This document shows, piece by piece, positions 10,400 through 22,094 of a stretch of 64,000 nucleotides of DNA (its first letter is position 1; every line of letters starts with the position of its first letter). The position numbers and the translations under genes were made by a program. The stretch lies in assembly GCA_030323885.1 (NCBI GenBank), contig CM059190.1, positions 82,204,709 to 82,268,708 of the forward strand, given 5' to 3'. Below the pieces are notes generated by a model. The model was not told the DNA's origin and ran no database searches. It saw nothing but the letters and a program-made list of their open reading frames with translations. This DNA is from Branchipolynoe longqiensis (Eukaryota > Annelida > Polychaeta > Phyllodocida > Polynoidae).

Positions 10400-10790
10400 T
10401 ACAATACTAACCATTATCAGAATGTCGGCCTACATACTCTAGTTTGTACCAATGCGTCCAAATGGCAGCGGTAAATCTGAGATCACTCTCTTCTATTTTC
10501 AGAAGTCCCTGTGTTACATAGCATTTTCTGACTTGAAAAGTCTAGTAATAAATTTTAATAATAGATTCCTAATAACAGGCTGGAAGTGTGGGAGATCATT
10601 ATTGTCAAATAGCTGACTAGCACTGTGATACCTCGGTAGACGGAGTAATAACCTCATAATGTCATTATACTCCACATTCAGTGTTCTAATGCTATACATT
10701 TGATAGTTCCAAAGAATCTGAGCAGAGAACATTGATATATAGATTTTAATAATATAATAATATAATATAAAGATATTCCAGCAAAACAAA
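10400..10790 (-). pseudogene. LINE reverse-transcriptase ORF, C-terminal fragment
   Basis: The reading frame has YNDIMRLLLRLPRYHSASQL and later VIRNLLLKFITRLFKSEN. The pattern YN.ILR..L..PR..SAS..F......F...IR....F..RL..S.N is a common ending of non-LTR retrotransposon ORF2 proteins. It is 5'-truncated and has no catalytic domain. Confidence 0.6.
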
Positions 10791-11093
10791 ATGATTGACT
10801 TGAGTCTTTATTGATCATATTAAGCTATGTTGGATACCTATTCAAATGATTAATATATCCCTTTTACATTCTGAAACCTTTAACAGAAATTACCTTACAT
10901 GTAACAATCAAGGCAATACAAGAAATGGCCAGACAAAATAGTAGCAATGTGTTCCTGGGGTAAAATTAGATTTTCTTTGTACTCACGATTAGCTGGAGCT
11001 GAAAGTGGATGAATAAAGTTATTGTCAGTACACAGAATAACAAAGATTACTAGAAGGAGGCTATCGAGACAGTGTACACTTTGAGATTGATTG

Positions 11094-11435
11094 ATTTGTT
11101 TGTTGTTGGTTTACGTCCTAGCAACATCTAAGGTCACATCAGGATGGGTACCGACTTGTGACAGTGCACACTCATGGTGACTTTATAGTGCTGTCCCACT
11201 GGGAAACCAGGCCGCTGGCACCATGACCTGGTATCCCACTCAGTCACATTATCCTGACACTGAGCACACCAGTCCTTGCCCTGTACTAATAATGCCGAGT
11301 GCCTGGCTAGGAAGCGACAAGTATCAATTTTTTAAGTCATTGGTTTGACTCGACCAGGGTTCGAACCCACGACCCCACGGTCTACCAGCAAGGGAAACGG
11401 ACGCTCTAACTCATTCGGCCATCCCGTCTGGTTGA
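11094..11435 (-). mobile_element. SINE-1, full length
   Basis: It runs from GGTTTACGTCCTAGCAACAT to the tRNA-like head (minus strand GACGGGATGGCCGAATGAGT; box B GGGTTCGAACCC on the minus strand reads as GGGTTCGAACCCACG on plus). It is one of the least degraded copies. Confidence 0.85.
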
Positions 11436-11439
11436 CATT

Positions 11440-12095
11440 GATTGAAGCGGCATAGTCCGATGAAAGTAACACACTTTCAAATCTGAAACATTTACCTAGA
11501 TTTCACACTACCTAACTTCCCTAAACCTCAGTCACACAACTGCATCCAACCACTTTACCACCACAACAAAGGGGTGGTCGCAAAGAAGTTGCAGGTGCTC
11601 GTAAAATTGGTGTGCAAGTTGTCGCAATGTGGTAGCAATGTGGTCCACAGTAGTCACCGACCTGCTTACAATCAAAATGGTCGCAAGTAGGTTGCAGCTA
11701 CTGCACTAAGAATCTTGCGACAAAGATGGTCGCACAGAAGTGGACGACCATTGCTTCGGTTGCAAGGAGATCACAAGGAGGTGGGTTCTTTGGTCCAAAG
11801 AGGTCACAGAGTGGTCGCAAGCCATAATGTGACTGGGGCTATAAGTATGTGTGAATTTATTAACCATTTGAAACTGTTGAGAGGAGAACACAAATCTAAT
11901 AGAACACTTAATTGCTGAAGCATACGGTGCCCGGAATTACGACGTGCGCATCAACATTAATTTAGCCTGTTTTTGCCTTCAAATATCTCCAGAGTTAGCC
12001 ATTGATGATAAAACTTGATTCAAACAAAAGTAATTTAAATTTGTATGAAAATATGACAGACACTCAAAGTCATCGAACTGTGTAATCTTAATGTT
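11440..12095 (+). mobile_element. TTAA-MITE split by a Harbinger-like MITE
   Basis: The left end GCGGCATAGTCCGATGAAAG and right end TCATCGAACTGTGTAATCTTAA belong to a diverged TTAA-MITE. The middle is interrupted by the element at 11525-11841. Confidence 0.6.
11525..11841. mobile_element. Harbinger-like MITE, GGTCGCAAG subfamily
   Basis: Termini ACCTCAGTCACAC and GTGACTGGGGCTA are flanked by TAA on both sides (11522-11524, 11842-11844). The interior is made of variants of GTGGTCGCAA / TTGCGACCAC. A TWA target duplication with CAGTCACAC ends fits PIF/Harbinger. Relatives are at 31931 and 48899. Confidence 0.7.
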
Positions 12096-12129
12096 GCCAC
12101 TGCTCCCCGTTAGGTTAGAGCGACCTTTT

Positions 12130-12358
12130 TTTTTTGGTACATTAGTTGTTTAAGCAGTGGAAATTTCAGTCGCAGGGCATTGGTCTTCCTCATTCCACTG
12201 CTCCTTGCCCTATCCTAATAATGCTGAGCGCCTGGCTAGGAAGCGACAAGTATAAATTTTTAAGTCATTGGTTTGACTCGACCAGGAGTCGAACCCACGA
12301 CCCCACGATCTACCACACGGGAGACGGACGCTCTAACTCATTTTGCCATCCCGTCTAG
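12130..12358 (-). mobile_element. Chimeric SINE (SINE-2 tail joined to SINE-1)
   Basis: The stretch TGGTACATTAGTTGTTTAAG to CTTCCTCATTCCACTGCTCC is the SINE-2 3' tail. It passes directly into CTTGCCCTATCCTAATAATG and the SINE-1 tRNA head. The same join occurs at 27505-27722. Confidence 0.7.
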
Positions 12359-12381
12359 ACCTTTATGTCAACAAATTTGGA

Positions 12382-12483
12382 ATCTCGCCATTTCTCGCGA
12401 GATCTCGCCGTTTCTCACGAAATCTCGTCCATTTGCACGAGATGTCCGTGTGTACGAGATCTCGCCGTTTCTCGCGAAATCTC
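12382..12483. repeat. TCTCGC-rich cluster with one perfect TCTCGCGAGA
   Basis: TCTCGCGAGA lies at 12393-12402 and is followed by several near-repeats TCTCGCCGTTTCTC(A/G)CGA within 100 bases, in an otherwise AT-rich region. TCTCGCGAGA is the known palindromic CGCG element bound by BANP/ZBTB33-type factors in animals; function here is not shown. Confidence 0.5.
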
Positions 12484-12734
12484 TCCATTTCATGAAGATA
12501 CCAAGAAACTATGGGACTTCAACATAATCTTTTACCCCCATACATCTTCCTAGGAAAAAGATATTACTAATCATGATACTATAAAATAGGCTTACACACG
12601 CAACAGTAGCAAATGATTTTTATTTTATTTTATTTCTTTTACTGAAGCTCTGGCATTCCCAGAATCGCATAGTTCCTGATGTAACAAGTAGGGAGACATG
12701 GTCAGGTGCGTCCAAACCAGTTTAATCAAAACTT

Positions 12735-12955
12735 ATTTTATAGTGCGGCCCCAATATGAAACTATACCACCATCAACATGAGCTGATATCTCACTCACTC
12801 ACATTAACCTGATACTGAGCCAACCAGTCCTGGCCTTATCCAAGTATTGCCCAGCACCAAGCTAGGTAGCGACAAGTATCAATTGTGCAACTCATTAATT
12901 TGACTCAGCGCGGGTTCGAATCCACAAGCGGTCTCACCGACTCGGCAACCCGGTA
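12735..12955 (-). mobile_element. SINE-1, partial
   Basis: It carries the body ACATTAACCTGATACTGAGC and head (box B region CGGGTTCGAATCC). It ends about 25 bases before the donor of trefoil exon 14 and lacks the family's other end. From 13118 to 13640 I see AT-rich sequence with a ~75-base imperfect duplication (TAATTCATTACTGTCAAA.TAAT.CATTGGCTATTAATAG). Confidence 0.7.
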
Positions 12956-12979
12956 AGATCTAACCTAGACGATACTCAC

Positions 12980-13117
12980 GGGGGATTTTGTAGCAGGAGG
13001 GTTCTGTCGATGATTTGTTGAAACAACAACCCATTCTGTGACATGAGTACTCCTCATTGATTGGTGTTGAAGAACATGGCACCCGGACGAGCATCGGATA
13101 GTCTTCACTTGGACATC
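12980..13117 (-). CDS. Exon 14: trefoil-like domain 3
   Basis: The 46-codon exon is phase 1-1, with acceptor GCTCGCTAACAG and donor TCCCCC|GTGAGT. It reads CPSEDYPMLVRVPCSSTPIN, then EEYSCHRMGCCFNKSSTEPS, then CYKIP. It has six cysteines in trefoil spacing with a typical MGCCF...... SCYK core. It closely resembles exon 15 (MGCC(F/Y)N....(E/Q)P.CYKIP), so the two arose by tandem exon duplication. The N-terminal part is divergent, without R..CG. Confidence 0.88.
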
Positions 13118-13644
13118 CTGTTAGCGAGCAGTAAATAGCCACACGTCACCACAGGGGAAAGGAATACTGGCTGGATCCATAAACACTGATAAAGGCCTAT
13201 GTAGAACTAGATAGCCTGTATAAAATCACGGTTAAATGATATAATTCATTACTGTCAAAGTAATTCATTGGCTATTAATAGATGAAATCACAGGGACCAC
13301 ATATAATTCATTACTGTCAAATTAATGCATTGGCTATTAATAGGTGAAATCACTGGAACCTATTACTCATTACTTTCATATTAATGCCTTGGATTGGATA
13401 TTAATAAATAAAAGAAATATATATAAATATGATATCAATTAGAAGATGGCACTAAACAACAGCAACAAACATAATTGGATGCCATGCAAGTTAATAGATA
13501 TCGATGAAACAGGCTTGCTATTAAGAGCTAGCAATAACGCACGTATTTTTGCAAGTAATACATATTGAGTTGTAAAGATGCGTTTGAATAGTATATGCAC
13601 AACGTCATAGAATTAGTATACATGCAAAACCCCCATAGAAAAGC

Positions 13645-14310
13645 ATGATATCATACATGAGTACACACATATATTCACATGTACAAATATGCATGCGTAT
13701 ATACATGCCTGCATGCATGCACATGCATACACACATACATAACACCTACATACACACATACATACACACATGCATACACACATACATCATATGTATGCAC
13801 ATGTGCAAACACACATACATAACACATATATACACACATGCATACACATACGTACACACATACATAACATGTATGCACACATGCACACACACATGTAGGC
13901 ACACATACATACCACATACATACACACAGATACATAACATTTATGCAGACACGCAAACACACATGCATACACACATATATGCATATACAAAAGACTCGCA
14001 CACATATATACACATACTTGCACATATACATACACATACATATACGCATATGCATACATATGCACATACTCACACACACGCACCTGCACGCATAAATATA
14101 CATATCTATACGTACACATGCACATACACGCATGCATACACACATGTCTGCACACAAACATATGCACACAATACATGTCTGTACACATACATACATGCAT
14201 TCTGCACATAGGCCTACATACACACATACATATATGCATACATAGTACACATAGATTTCAGTGCACACACATACCTGCATTCAGCATATATCCACATAAA
14301 TATCTGCAAA
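13645..14310. repeat. (ACACATACAT)-type microsatellite
   Basis: More than 600 bases of impure CACATACATA repeats. Long ORFs occur on both strands only because the repeat has no stops; they are Tyr/His/Thr or Cys/Val repeats with no gene features. It continues on the other side of the element at 14315-14909 (14910-15060). Confidence 0.95.
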
Positions 14311-14314
14311 CATG

Positions 14315-14909
14315 AGCCGTGTTCACACGGGCAATGTAAATCGATTCGTAGAAATCGACTTGCCTAGTTTGGGTTACATTTCGCATGTGAACGGGCGTCT
14401 GAGTCAAATTAGGGCTGAATCGATTCCTGTGATCCGGTTACTGTACACCACTTGTCGAGGTAGTGTACATGAGTCGATTTCTGTGAACCGATTTATTTTG
14501 CCCGTGTGGACGCACTGAGGCGGATTAAGGACGTCACACGCATGCACAGTCGAGACCTTAGTGTGTTGACTTTCCGGTCGATCAAAAGCGCATATTATAT
14601 AATTTAGTCTATGAAACCGCTAGCTGTGCACAGATATTTTTTTCATCATTTATTTTTAGGGTTTCACTGCCCAGCAGAAGTTTTGACCCTTCCAAACCAA
14701 TACGATTCAGTCTATACATATCTACGTCGAACCCACACTCTCTCGTGGCGACGTCGACTAACCAAAACTGGCGCTGGTTAGTATCGACTTGCTCATGCGC
14801 TGATATCGATTTCCGGCCCAAGTACTGCCCGTATGAACGGGCGTCTAAATCGATTTATATAAATCGCCTTGTCTAAATCGATTTAAACTTTTCCCGTGTG
14901 AACACGGCT
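14315..14909. mobile_element. Harbinger-like MITE, ATCGATT arms
   Basis: Termini AGCCGTGTTCACACGGG and CCCGTGTGAACACGGCT are perfect inverted repeats flanked by ATG on both sides. Arms are built of variants of AAATCGATT. The core (about 14520-14820) is shared with the element at 21468-22094. The core holds a 70-codon minus ORF homologous to one there, but the likeness follows from DNA identity and no protein family is recognised. Confidence 0.8.
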
Positions 14910-15065
14910 ATGGATGCACATACATTTCTGTGCAAATACATACATGCATTCTGTACATACATACACGTACAGATATGCACACACATACATACATACATAC
15001 ATACATACATACACGCATACATACATAGACACATGCATACACAGATACACACATGCTTGACATAT
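14910..15065. repeat. (ACAT)n microsatellite, continued
   Basis: Continuation of the array interrupted by the MITE, with a pure ACATACATACAT run at about 14980-15012. Confidence 0.9.
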
Positions 15066-15289
15066 TTATATAATAATGCAGATTAGAAAAGGGAAAGCAC
15101 ACTGGCAATAAGCACCCTGCCCACTGCCCACTTCCCCCGACTGAGACGTACACACTGAACGGCTGGAATAAACACAAAGTATCAGAGGGCCCTCATTTGG
15201 GAAGGAAATCTCTCGCCTCCAGGAAGGCATATTCTGAGCAACTGAGAACACTTAAATGAGATCTTAACAAAGGCTTTACTGTATTTGGA

Positions 15290-15600
15290 CTGTCATGGAT
15301 GTCTGGTGGGGATAGAATACCAAAGAAAGTATTCTTTAGAGAATCGAGACAAATTGTCGATGACACTACTCGCTCAGGACATGCAGCCTTTTCTTTCGAG
15401 TAACAGATCCATGGAACAGTTCTTCCAGACCAAGCGGTTGAAGCACCGATGATGGAAGCATTTGAGAGAAGGCGGGATAGACATTGGAGAGGACATCCAC
15501 AATTATATGATTTCAGGGCTCTGTCGACATCCATACGTGTGCAAAACATATTATTATTTTTTACCATAACGAGCTGGCATTAGAGGCCCAATAGGGTCTA
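15290..15600 (+). pseudogene. LINE ORF2 C-terminal fragment with frameshift
   Basis: With one frame change the plus strand gives WNSLPDQ-like sequence, then VEAPMMEAFERRRDRHW and RGHPQLYDFRALST, followed by the non-coding GAGGCCCAATAGGGTCTAGA. The fragment at 36780-37480 has the same order and helps define it. Confidence 0.55.
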
Positions 15601-16024
15601 GATCAGCCAGAAGAGGATATGTAGGTTAATCTGCAAGGCTTTGCACCTTTATACCCTGTTCCGAAATCTCATCTATTCAGTTCAAAGACATATTTAGCCA
15701 CTGCAACGTTGCTCTTTAGTCTCCCTCTAATGATATTGTTGGCTATTTCAAAAGTTGTAGATATTAATACCTCACACAAATGCATGCGCTTCCAATCTTG
15801 TGGTTAGTGGTAGTTTTGCTTCAGCGAGTGTACCCTCATTTAAAATCCTTATCAAATCGCTATTGATTTTTAGCACACATACTGAAATTACCCCACTTAC
15901 TTAACCTATTAATTTACTAATATGCCCACCTAGGTACCCACCAGACCTACCTATTTACAATGTAATGTAAAACCAGAAGAGCAGTGCCTTAGCTTTGTAA
16001 AAAAAAGTATGTTCTGATGAATAA

Positions 16025-16475
16025 TTAAGCTAGTGCCACATCTGAAGGACCTTAGTTATCCAGACAGACTCCGGAGACTCAAGTTACCAAGCCTCACATA
16101 CAGAAGATTTCGTGGGGACATGATCAACACATGGAAGTTCCTGAATGCTGAGTATAATGTGGATGAGGCCTTGCTATTCAGACGCATAAAGGGAAGCAAT
16201 ACCAGAGGTCACTCCAAGAAGCTTTTCAAGCCAAAGTACAACAGCTCACTCAGAGGGGCCTTCTTTTCACAGCGAGTGATAAACATGTGGAATGAGCTAC
16301 CGGAAGAAGCGGTGGAAGCAGCTACCATGAATCAATTCAAGATTGCGCTGGACAGGGCTTGGGCCAGAGAAACATTCCTGTACGATTTTGAGGCTGCATA
16401 CCATTATAGCTGAGAGCTACGAGCTTTGTATAGGCTACCACAAGCCTGCATCAAAGAAGAGGATAATAATAAAAT
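16025..16475 (+). pseudogene. LINE ORF2 C-terminal fragment, open
   Basis: The open frame 16033-16413 reads YPDRLRRLKLPSLTYRRFRG, DMINTWKFLNAEYNVDE, TRGHSKKLF and FFSQRVINMWNELPEEAVEA. R.RL..L.L.SL..RR.RGD.I..WK, TRGH..KL and FFS.RV...WN.LP are the classic end of CR1/Rex-type LINE reverse transcriptases. It is 5'-truncated and ends in a (TAATAA) tail at 16460-16480, as expected for a LINE insertion. Confidence 0.8.
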
Positions 16476-16664
16476 AATAATAATAAACTGCTTTACCAAT
16501 AACAACAAAATAGCTCAAGTTAGCAGTGCATTATTGCCATGTACTGTGAATTCTAATAGGGTATTCATAGCACTATTGCTCAGAAATATGCTGCACATAT
16601 TTCCCTTCAATATTTTAAGTTCTAGTTCATTTGTATGAATTGTATATCCCAAAATAAAAGTAAA

Positions 16665-17040
16665 TGAACTATATCTGCATAGTCCGATGAAGCATCAAAT
16701 TTTCAAAACTCAAAATAATGATTTAGATTTCATTTTACATATTTAACTTTTTGTTGATGCGCACTTTTCGAGCATGTATTGGCATATAGAAGGGAATACT
16801 GAGTATTTAAAGTTGCATAGTCCGATGGTTTAGAATTTCTGTATTTTTTCTGAGATAAATATATGACATCGATCACGAGTATCTACTTTACATTAGTTCA
16901 AAGTTACTTTTATTTTAAATGGTAAACTTTTGAGATATTTTGAGTGCAAACATGGAAAATTAGTTTTGGCAAGCTTGCCAAAACTCTGACACCATAGACT
17001 TCTGCAGTAACAGGTTCTGTTAAATTGACTCAGTATTAGC
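16665..17040. mobile_element. Two TTAA-MITE fragments head to head
   Basis: Left ends TGCATAGTCCGATGAAGC (16677) and AAGTTGCATAGTCCGATGG (16810) both face right, the second followed by most of the interior to GTTAAATTGACTCAGTAT. From 17041 to 17580 I see no gene or known repeat. Confidence 0.6.
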
Positions 17041-17584
17041 GTCTACGCTAGGATTCAGCTAAAACACCACATTGCATATCTTCAAATTCAACCATGCACA
17101 ATGCAAACAGAACACAAATGCTTAACCACTGATACCTCAGAATGCTCACACGAAAAGAAAACCAACATTAAATGGCAAGAAACCCAACATTAAATGGCAA
17201 ACTGTGAATTATAATTTCTAGTAAGCATAATTCTCATCAAGTCGGGTATAACCCCAAAGAGACTCAAGCTCATATGCAAGGAGAAGTTGCAATTTGTGTT
17301 TAAACACTTTTCAAACATGCCTGTCTTACACCATGTCATTTCTGTTATTCAGAGTGCTCCACTAGTATTACAGAGGATGTGGTACGTTACGACTATATAC
17401 TACATTAGAGGTTAGGCTAATAACTTAATTAATACTATCGGTGTGGAATGTATTCTGCCACAGGACATGCTTGTACATAATTGGTGTGGTGTTTTATCTG
17501 TGGCTGTCCTTATGGGGAATTAGGTCAATAGGTCACTGATTCTGACCGAATGGGGGTAAAAAGATGCAGCGCCAGATTAAAGTA

Positions 17585-17715
17585 TTAGCTATATATAATA
17601 TTATATATATATAATATATTATAACTAGTTTTTGGCCAATATATATATAATATATTATAATATACTATAATATATTATAATATATTATAATATATATAAA
17701 TATATATATATTACA
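17585..17715. repeat. AT microsatellite
   Basis: Impure TATATAATAT repeats of about 130 bases. Confidence 0.9.
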
Positions 17716-17924
17716 GGCCACAATCTCGGTTTCTATGAAGACACTAACTACAGGTGTTTTGCTGACTGTCAAGCTTTACGAGTTCCCTTTTTTTGTATTG
17801 ATGACAGTCACACCTTGTTTCCAATAGGGAAACCGAATATTCTATTGGAGTTCAATATTTCCTGAAGGGAAAATGAGAATAATCGACTGTTGGTCCATTG
17901 GGCTATTCTTGTTACCAATAAGGA

Positions 17925-18300
17925 GAAGATAAAGAAGAAGAAGAAGAAGAAGAGGACAAATAAAAGAAGAAAAAAAAGAAAAGGAATATTAGAAATGGAG
18001 GGGAAGATGAAGAAGAAGAAGAAGAAGAAGAAGAGGTCGAATACAGAGAGGAAGAAGTGGAGGAGCAAGCAGAAGAACAACATTATAACAAGAAGAAGGA
18101 AAAGGAGAGGACAGGTGGAGGAAGCGGAAGAACAGAAGATGATCAACCAGCAGAATGGGAAGAAGCCAAACAAGAGGAAGAATGAGGAAGAGTTAGAGGA
18201 GGAAGATGGAGGAGGAAGGGGGAAGGAAGAAGGGGGAAGAGAAAGTGGAAGTGGGGTAGAAAGAGGAGAACACAGAAGAATAGAATGAGTAGGAGCAGCA
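17925..18300. repeat. Polypurine (GAA/AAGG) tract
   Basis: Nearly 370 bases of A and G on the plus strand, from AGAAGAAGAAGAAG to GGAAGTGGGG, with few pyrimidines. Long Lys/Glu/Arg or Phe/Leu ORFs on the two strands follow from composition alone. Such tracts can adopt triplex DNA. Confidence 0.9.
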
Positions 18301-18779
18301 GTAGGAACAGGACGAACAAGAACATGAATAAGAATGAGAAGACAAATTTAAAGAAAGAGGATAATTGACATAGAAATAGAAAGTGCTGCGCTTGCTTCAC
18401 GATGGCTCCTAATGATACCGTGCTACCCACTGTCTCACAGAATTATTGCTTTCCATTTCCCTTGATCAATTATTTCAATTCCATTGCAACAATAGCAGCT
18501 AAGAAGATTTGCTTGTATTCCTGACACTGTACAAGGACAAGATTGTGTGTTCTTGTACATGATTGTTCGGGTTGGGTGGTAACATTCTTGTCTAATATAT
18601 GTTATCTTTGTTGTTGTTTTTTGTAGGCGATGTATTTTTGTTCTGTTTTTGTCCAGTCTTGATGTTTTGTGAGCTGCAAAGAAAAGCTAAGAGCATACAC
18701 ACATTAAGTTTTGTTCACTATGCTAATGCATGTTGTTCGATTACTGTATAGAAATGGTATGATTATAAATCCCAATATG

Positions 18780-18935
18780 TTATATATACTTGAGAAATAT
18801 ACATACTTATATATAGATGCATACTACAAATAATTATATATATATATAAATATGTATAAATATGTATGAATATATATATATAAGAATACATAAATATATA
18901 TATGTATATATATGTTTAAACATATATATCGTAGT
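18780..18935. repeat. (TATA) microsatellite
   Basis: Impure ATATATAAATATG repeats of about 150 bases. Confidence 0.85.
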
Positions 18936-19954
18936 TGCAGATAATTAGGCATACTTAATGATGTGGCAGAGTAGAGTGGGAATATCACAATAATATATAT
19001 TAAGAACCATTAACCACTTATTTGTATATATGTATCATATTGTATCACTTGTGTATATTGTTTAAAATTATACTAATGTTATTAACTCAATGCTACTAAC
19101 GAGCAGGTTAACCAGTGTGACTACTACATTGTTACTATGGTGGTTTTAGCAACAAGAGTGGCAATTATATCGGTGTTACTAATACCATATTGATAACAAG
19201 GCTAGTAATCATATTAGGGTTATTAATGGTGTTAATAACAAGGGTAGTAATCATATTAGGGTTATTAATGGTGTTAATCGCAAGAGTAGTAATCAAAATA
19301 GGATTATTAATGGTGTTAATGACAAAGGTAGTAATCATATTAGGATTATTAATGGGGTTAATAACAAGGAAATTAATCATATTAGGGTTAGTACCAGTGT
19401 TAATATCAAGGGTAGCAATTATATTAGGGTTATTAATTGTGTTAATGACAAAGGTATCAATCATATTAGGGTTATTAATGGTGTTAATAACAAAGGTATC
19501 AATCCTATTACGGTTATTAATGGTGTTAATAACAGAGGTAGAAATCATAGTAGGAGTATTAATGGTGTTAATGAGAAGGGTAGTAATCATATTAGGGTTA
19601 TTAATGGTGTTAATAACAAAGATAGCAATCATGTTAGGGTTATTAACAGTGTTAATAACAAGGGGAGCAAGCATATTAGGAGTATTACTGGTGTTAATAA
19701 CAAGGGTAGTAATCATATTAGGGTTATTAACAGTGTTAATAACAAGGGGAGCAATCATATTAGGAGTATTACTGGTGTTATTAACAAGGGAGCAATCATA
19801 TTAGGGTTATTAACAGTGTTAATGACAAGGGGAGCAATCATATTAGGAGTATTACTTTTGTTAATAACAAGGGTAGCAATCATATTAGGGTTATTAACAG
19901 TGTTAATAACAAAGGTAGTAATCATATTAGGGTTATTAACCGTGTTAATAACAA

Positions 19955-20335
19955 ACTGTGGTTATTGCGTACAAGCCTATGGACATGTAAATAAAATAGG
20001 CTAGTATAGAATTAAGTAGAAAAAAGCGGAAAACTCTTCCCAAGAAAACCCCAAAACACTAACATAGAACCTTAAGAAAACAACTAACATGGTAATAGGA
20101 ATAGAACAAAAATACAATGCCAAGAGGGCCTAAAAAAACTAACATAGGCTACTAAACGTACCAACATACTATCTATCTGCTACTGAAATGCAGACAATCA
20201 AATAACTTATCAGCAGCTACTGTTTGGTAAGACAACACCAACATTACAGCTGGCCAGCATTGAAAACAAGCCTGGGTACCCAGGCTTACATGCTATGGAC
20301 AGAATAAATACAGCCTCAATAAAAAAATAAAAAAT
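19955..20335 (+). mobile_element. LINE 3'-UTR insertion
   Basis: It matches the reverse complement of 60440-60815 over the whole length, including GGACATGTAAATAAAATAGG and TTATCAGCAGCTACTG, and ends AGCCTCAATAAAAAAATAAA. The terminal A-rich tail and 5' truncation mark a LINE retroposition into the minisatellite. Confidence 0.85.
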
Positions 20336-21467
20336 TTAAATAGCAATCGTATTAGGATTATTAACAGTGTTAATAACAAGGGTAGTAATCATATTATGGC
20401 TATTAATGGTGTTAATAACAAAGATAGCAATCATGTTAGGGTTATTAACAGTGTTAATAACAAAGATAGCAATCCTATCAGGGTTACTACCCGAGTGTTA
20501 GCAATAGGAGTAGTATTTATATTAGTGTCACTAACAAGGTGTTACTAACAACGGCATCTATTTTAGATGTGTTACTAACACAGTGTTAATTAAAAGGATG
20601 ACAATCTTATTCGGGTTATTAACCAAGTATTAGTAACAATAGTAGCAATTATAGCCGTGTTACTAGTACAGTTTAACAATACGGGTAGCAACTCGTTCAG
20701 GGTTACTAACAAAATTAGCAATTATATCAGAGCAGCCAAGACAATGCTTCCATAAAGAGCACCAATTTGATCATTGTCACTCACAAGAATAACAGTTATC
20801 CCAGTGTTAGTAAGATAATGTTAATAGCAATAGAAACAATTATACCACAAGTTTCATATCCATCTTGACATATCAAATTCCAGGACTTTCTAGGTCCCTT
20901 TGGTGAAAAGTTCCAGGACGTTCGCAAAAAGTGGATTAAATTAAAATAGTCCGAAACAAGGTCGTATTCATAGTTTATTTACTGTGTAAGAGGTGAAATG
21001 TAAATAACCATAAAAATAGCAACGGACACATGCACAGTATGAATATAAAAATCAAGATACAGGATAACTAACCCACAACAAATCACTTTAAATACAAAAC
21101 ATAACCAATTAAAATTTGAGTATGACGGCGAATATAGGGTTTAAATAAATATAGTTATAATTTTCTATTTTCAAGGATTTTGAAGGAACTTTAGACAAAT
21201 TCCAGGACTTTCCAGGGCTGGAATACTGAATTATCAAATTCAATGGCTTTCCACGATTTCAGGACCAATACGAACCTTGTCTTATGGTTACTAACGCAGT
21301 GCTACTAACAAGAATAGCAATTATATCAATGTTTCGAACACAGTGTTAGTAGCCAGGGTAGTAAGTATATAGGTGTTAATAACAGACTAACAACACAGTG
21401 TTACCAACAACAACAGCAATTATATCAGTTACTAGCATATTGTTAGTAACCTACTTTTACTCTCATA

Positions 21468-22094
21468 AGCCCCGTTCACACACGGGCGTTAAGTCACCTC
21501 AACTAGTTTGCCTTGTCTAGTTCGCCTCACATTCGCCGTGTGGACGCTACGCTGAATCGAATTAGGGCTAGGTCGCCTCATCTAGTTCGCCTCAAGTAAA
21601 CCACCTCGCGAGGTAGCCGAGATGAAGCACACTTGCTTAAGTCGGCCCAACTTCCTTGTGTGGACGGTAGCAGATTAGTTGAGGCGGCCTAAGCTCATGA
21701 CACGCATGCACAGTCGAGACCTGAGTTTGTTGATTTTCCGGTCGATCAAAAGCGCATATTATATAATTTGGTCTATGAACTGGCTAGAAGTGCACAGATA
21801 TTTTTTTCATGATTTATTTTAACGTTTTCACTGCCCAGCAGAAGTTTTGACCGTTCCAAACCAATACGATTCAGTCCATACATATCTAGGTCGAACCTAC
21901 ACTCTCTCGTGGTGACGTCGACGAACCGAAACTGGCGCTGGTTAGTATGGACTTGCTGATGCGCAGACATCGATTTCCGCCTTAAACCGACCCAAGTACT
22001 GCCTGTGTGGACACGACACACTTTCACGCCTAGGTCGCCTCATCTAGTTCGCCTTATCTAGTTCGGCCTAAAGTTGTGCTGTGTGAACAGGGCT
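21468..22094. mobile_element. Harbinger-like MITE, CTAGTTCGCCT arms
   Basis: Termini AGCCCCGTTCACAC and GTGTGAACAGGGCT are flanked by ATA on both sides (21465-21467, 22095-22097). The arms consist of variants of CCTCATCTAGTTCG. The core from about 21690 to 21990 (CACGCATGCACAGTCGAGAC onward) is near-identical to that of 14315-14909. Confidence 0.8.

Noticed and set aside
13645..14280. ORFs of about 190-200 codons
   Set aside because: They are translations of the CACATACATA microsatellite on both strands.
14609..14821. Small conserved gene shared with 21773-22027
   Set aside because: The two ORFs lie in the shared core of two MITEs; amino-acid similarity follows from DNA similarity and other frames are equally conserved.
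17890..18430. Lys/Glu-rich protein on plus, or Phe/Leu-rich membrane protein on minus
   Set aside because: Both are composition artefacts of a polypurine tract; no conserved motif, and both strands are open.
19165..19804. Two opposite ORFs of about 200 codons with a 14-residue repeat
   Set aside because: The 42-bp unit is a multiple of three and lacks stops; units degrade outward without regard to frame, and there are no start or splice features.
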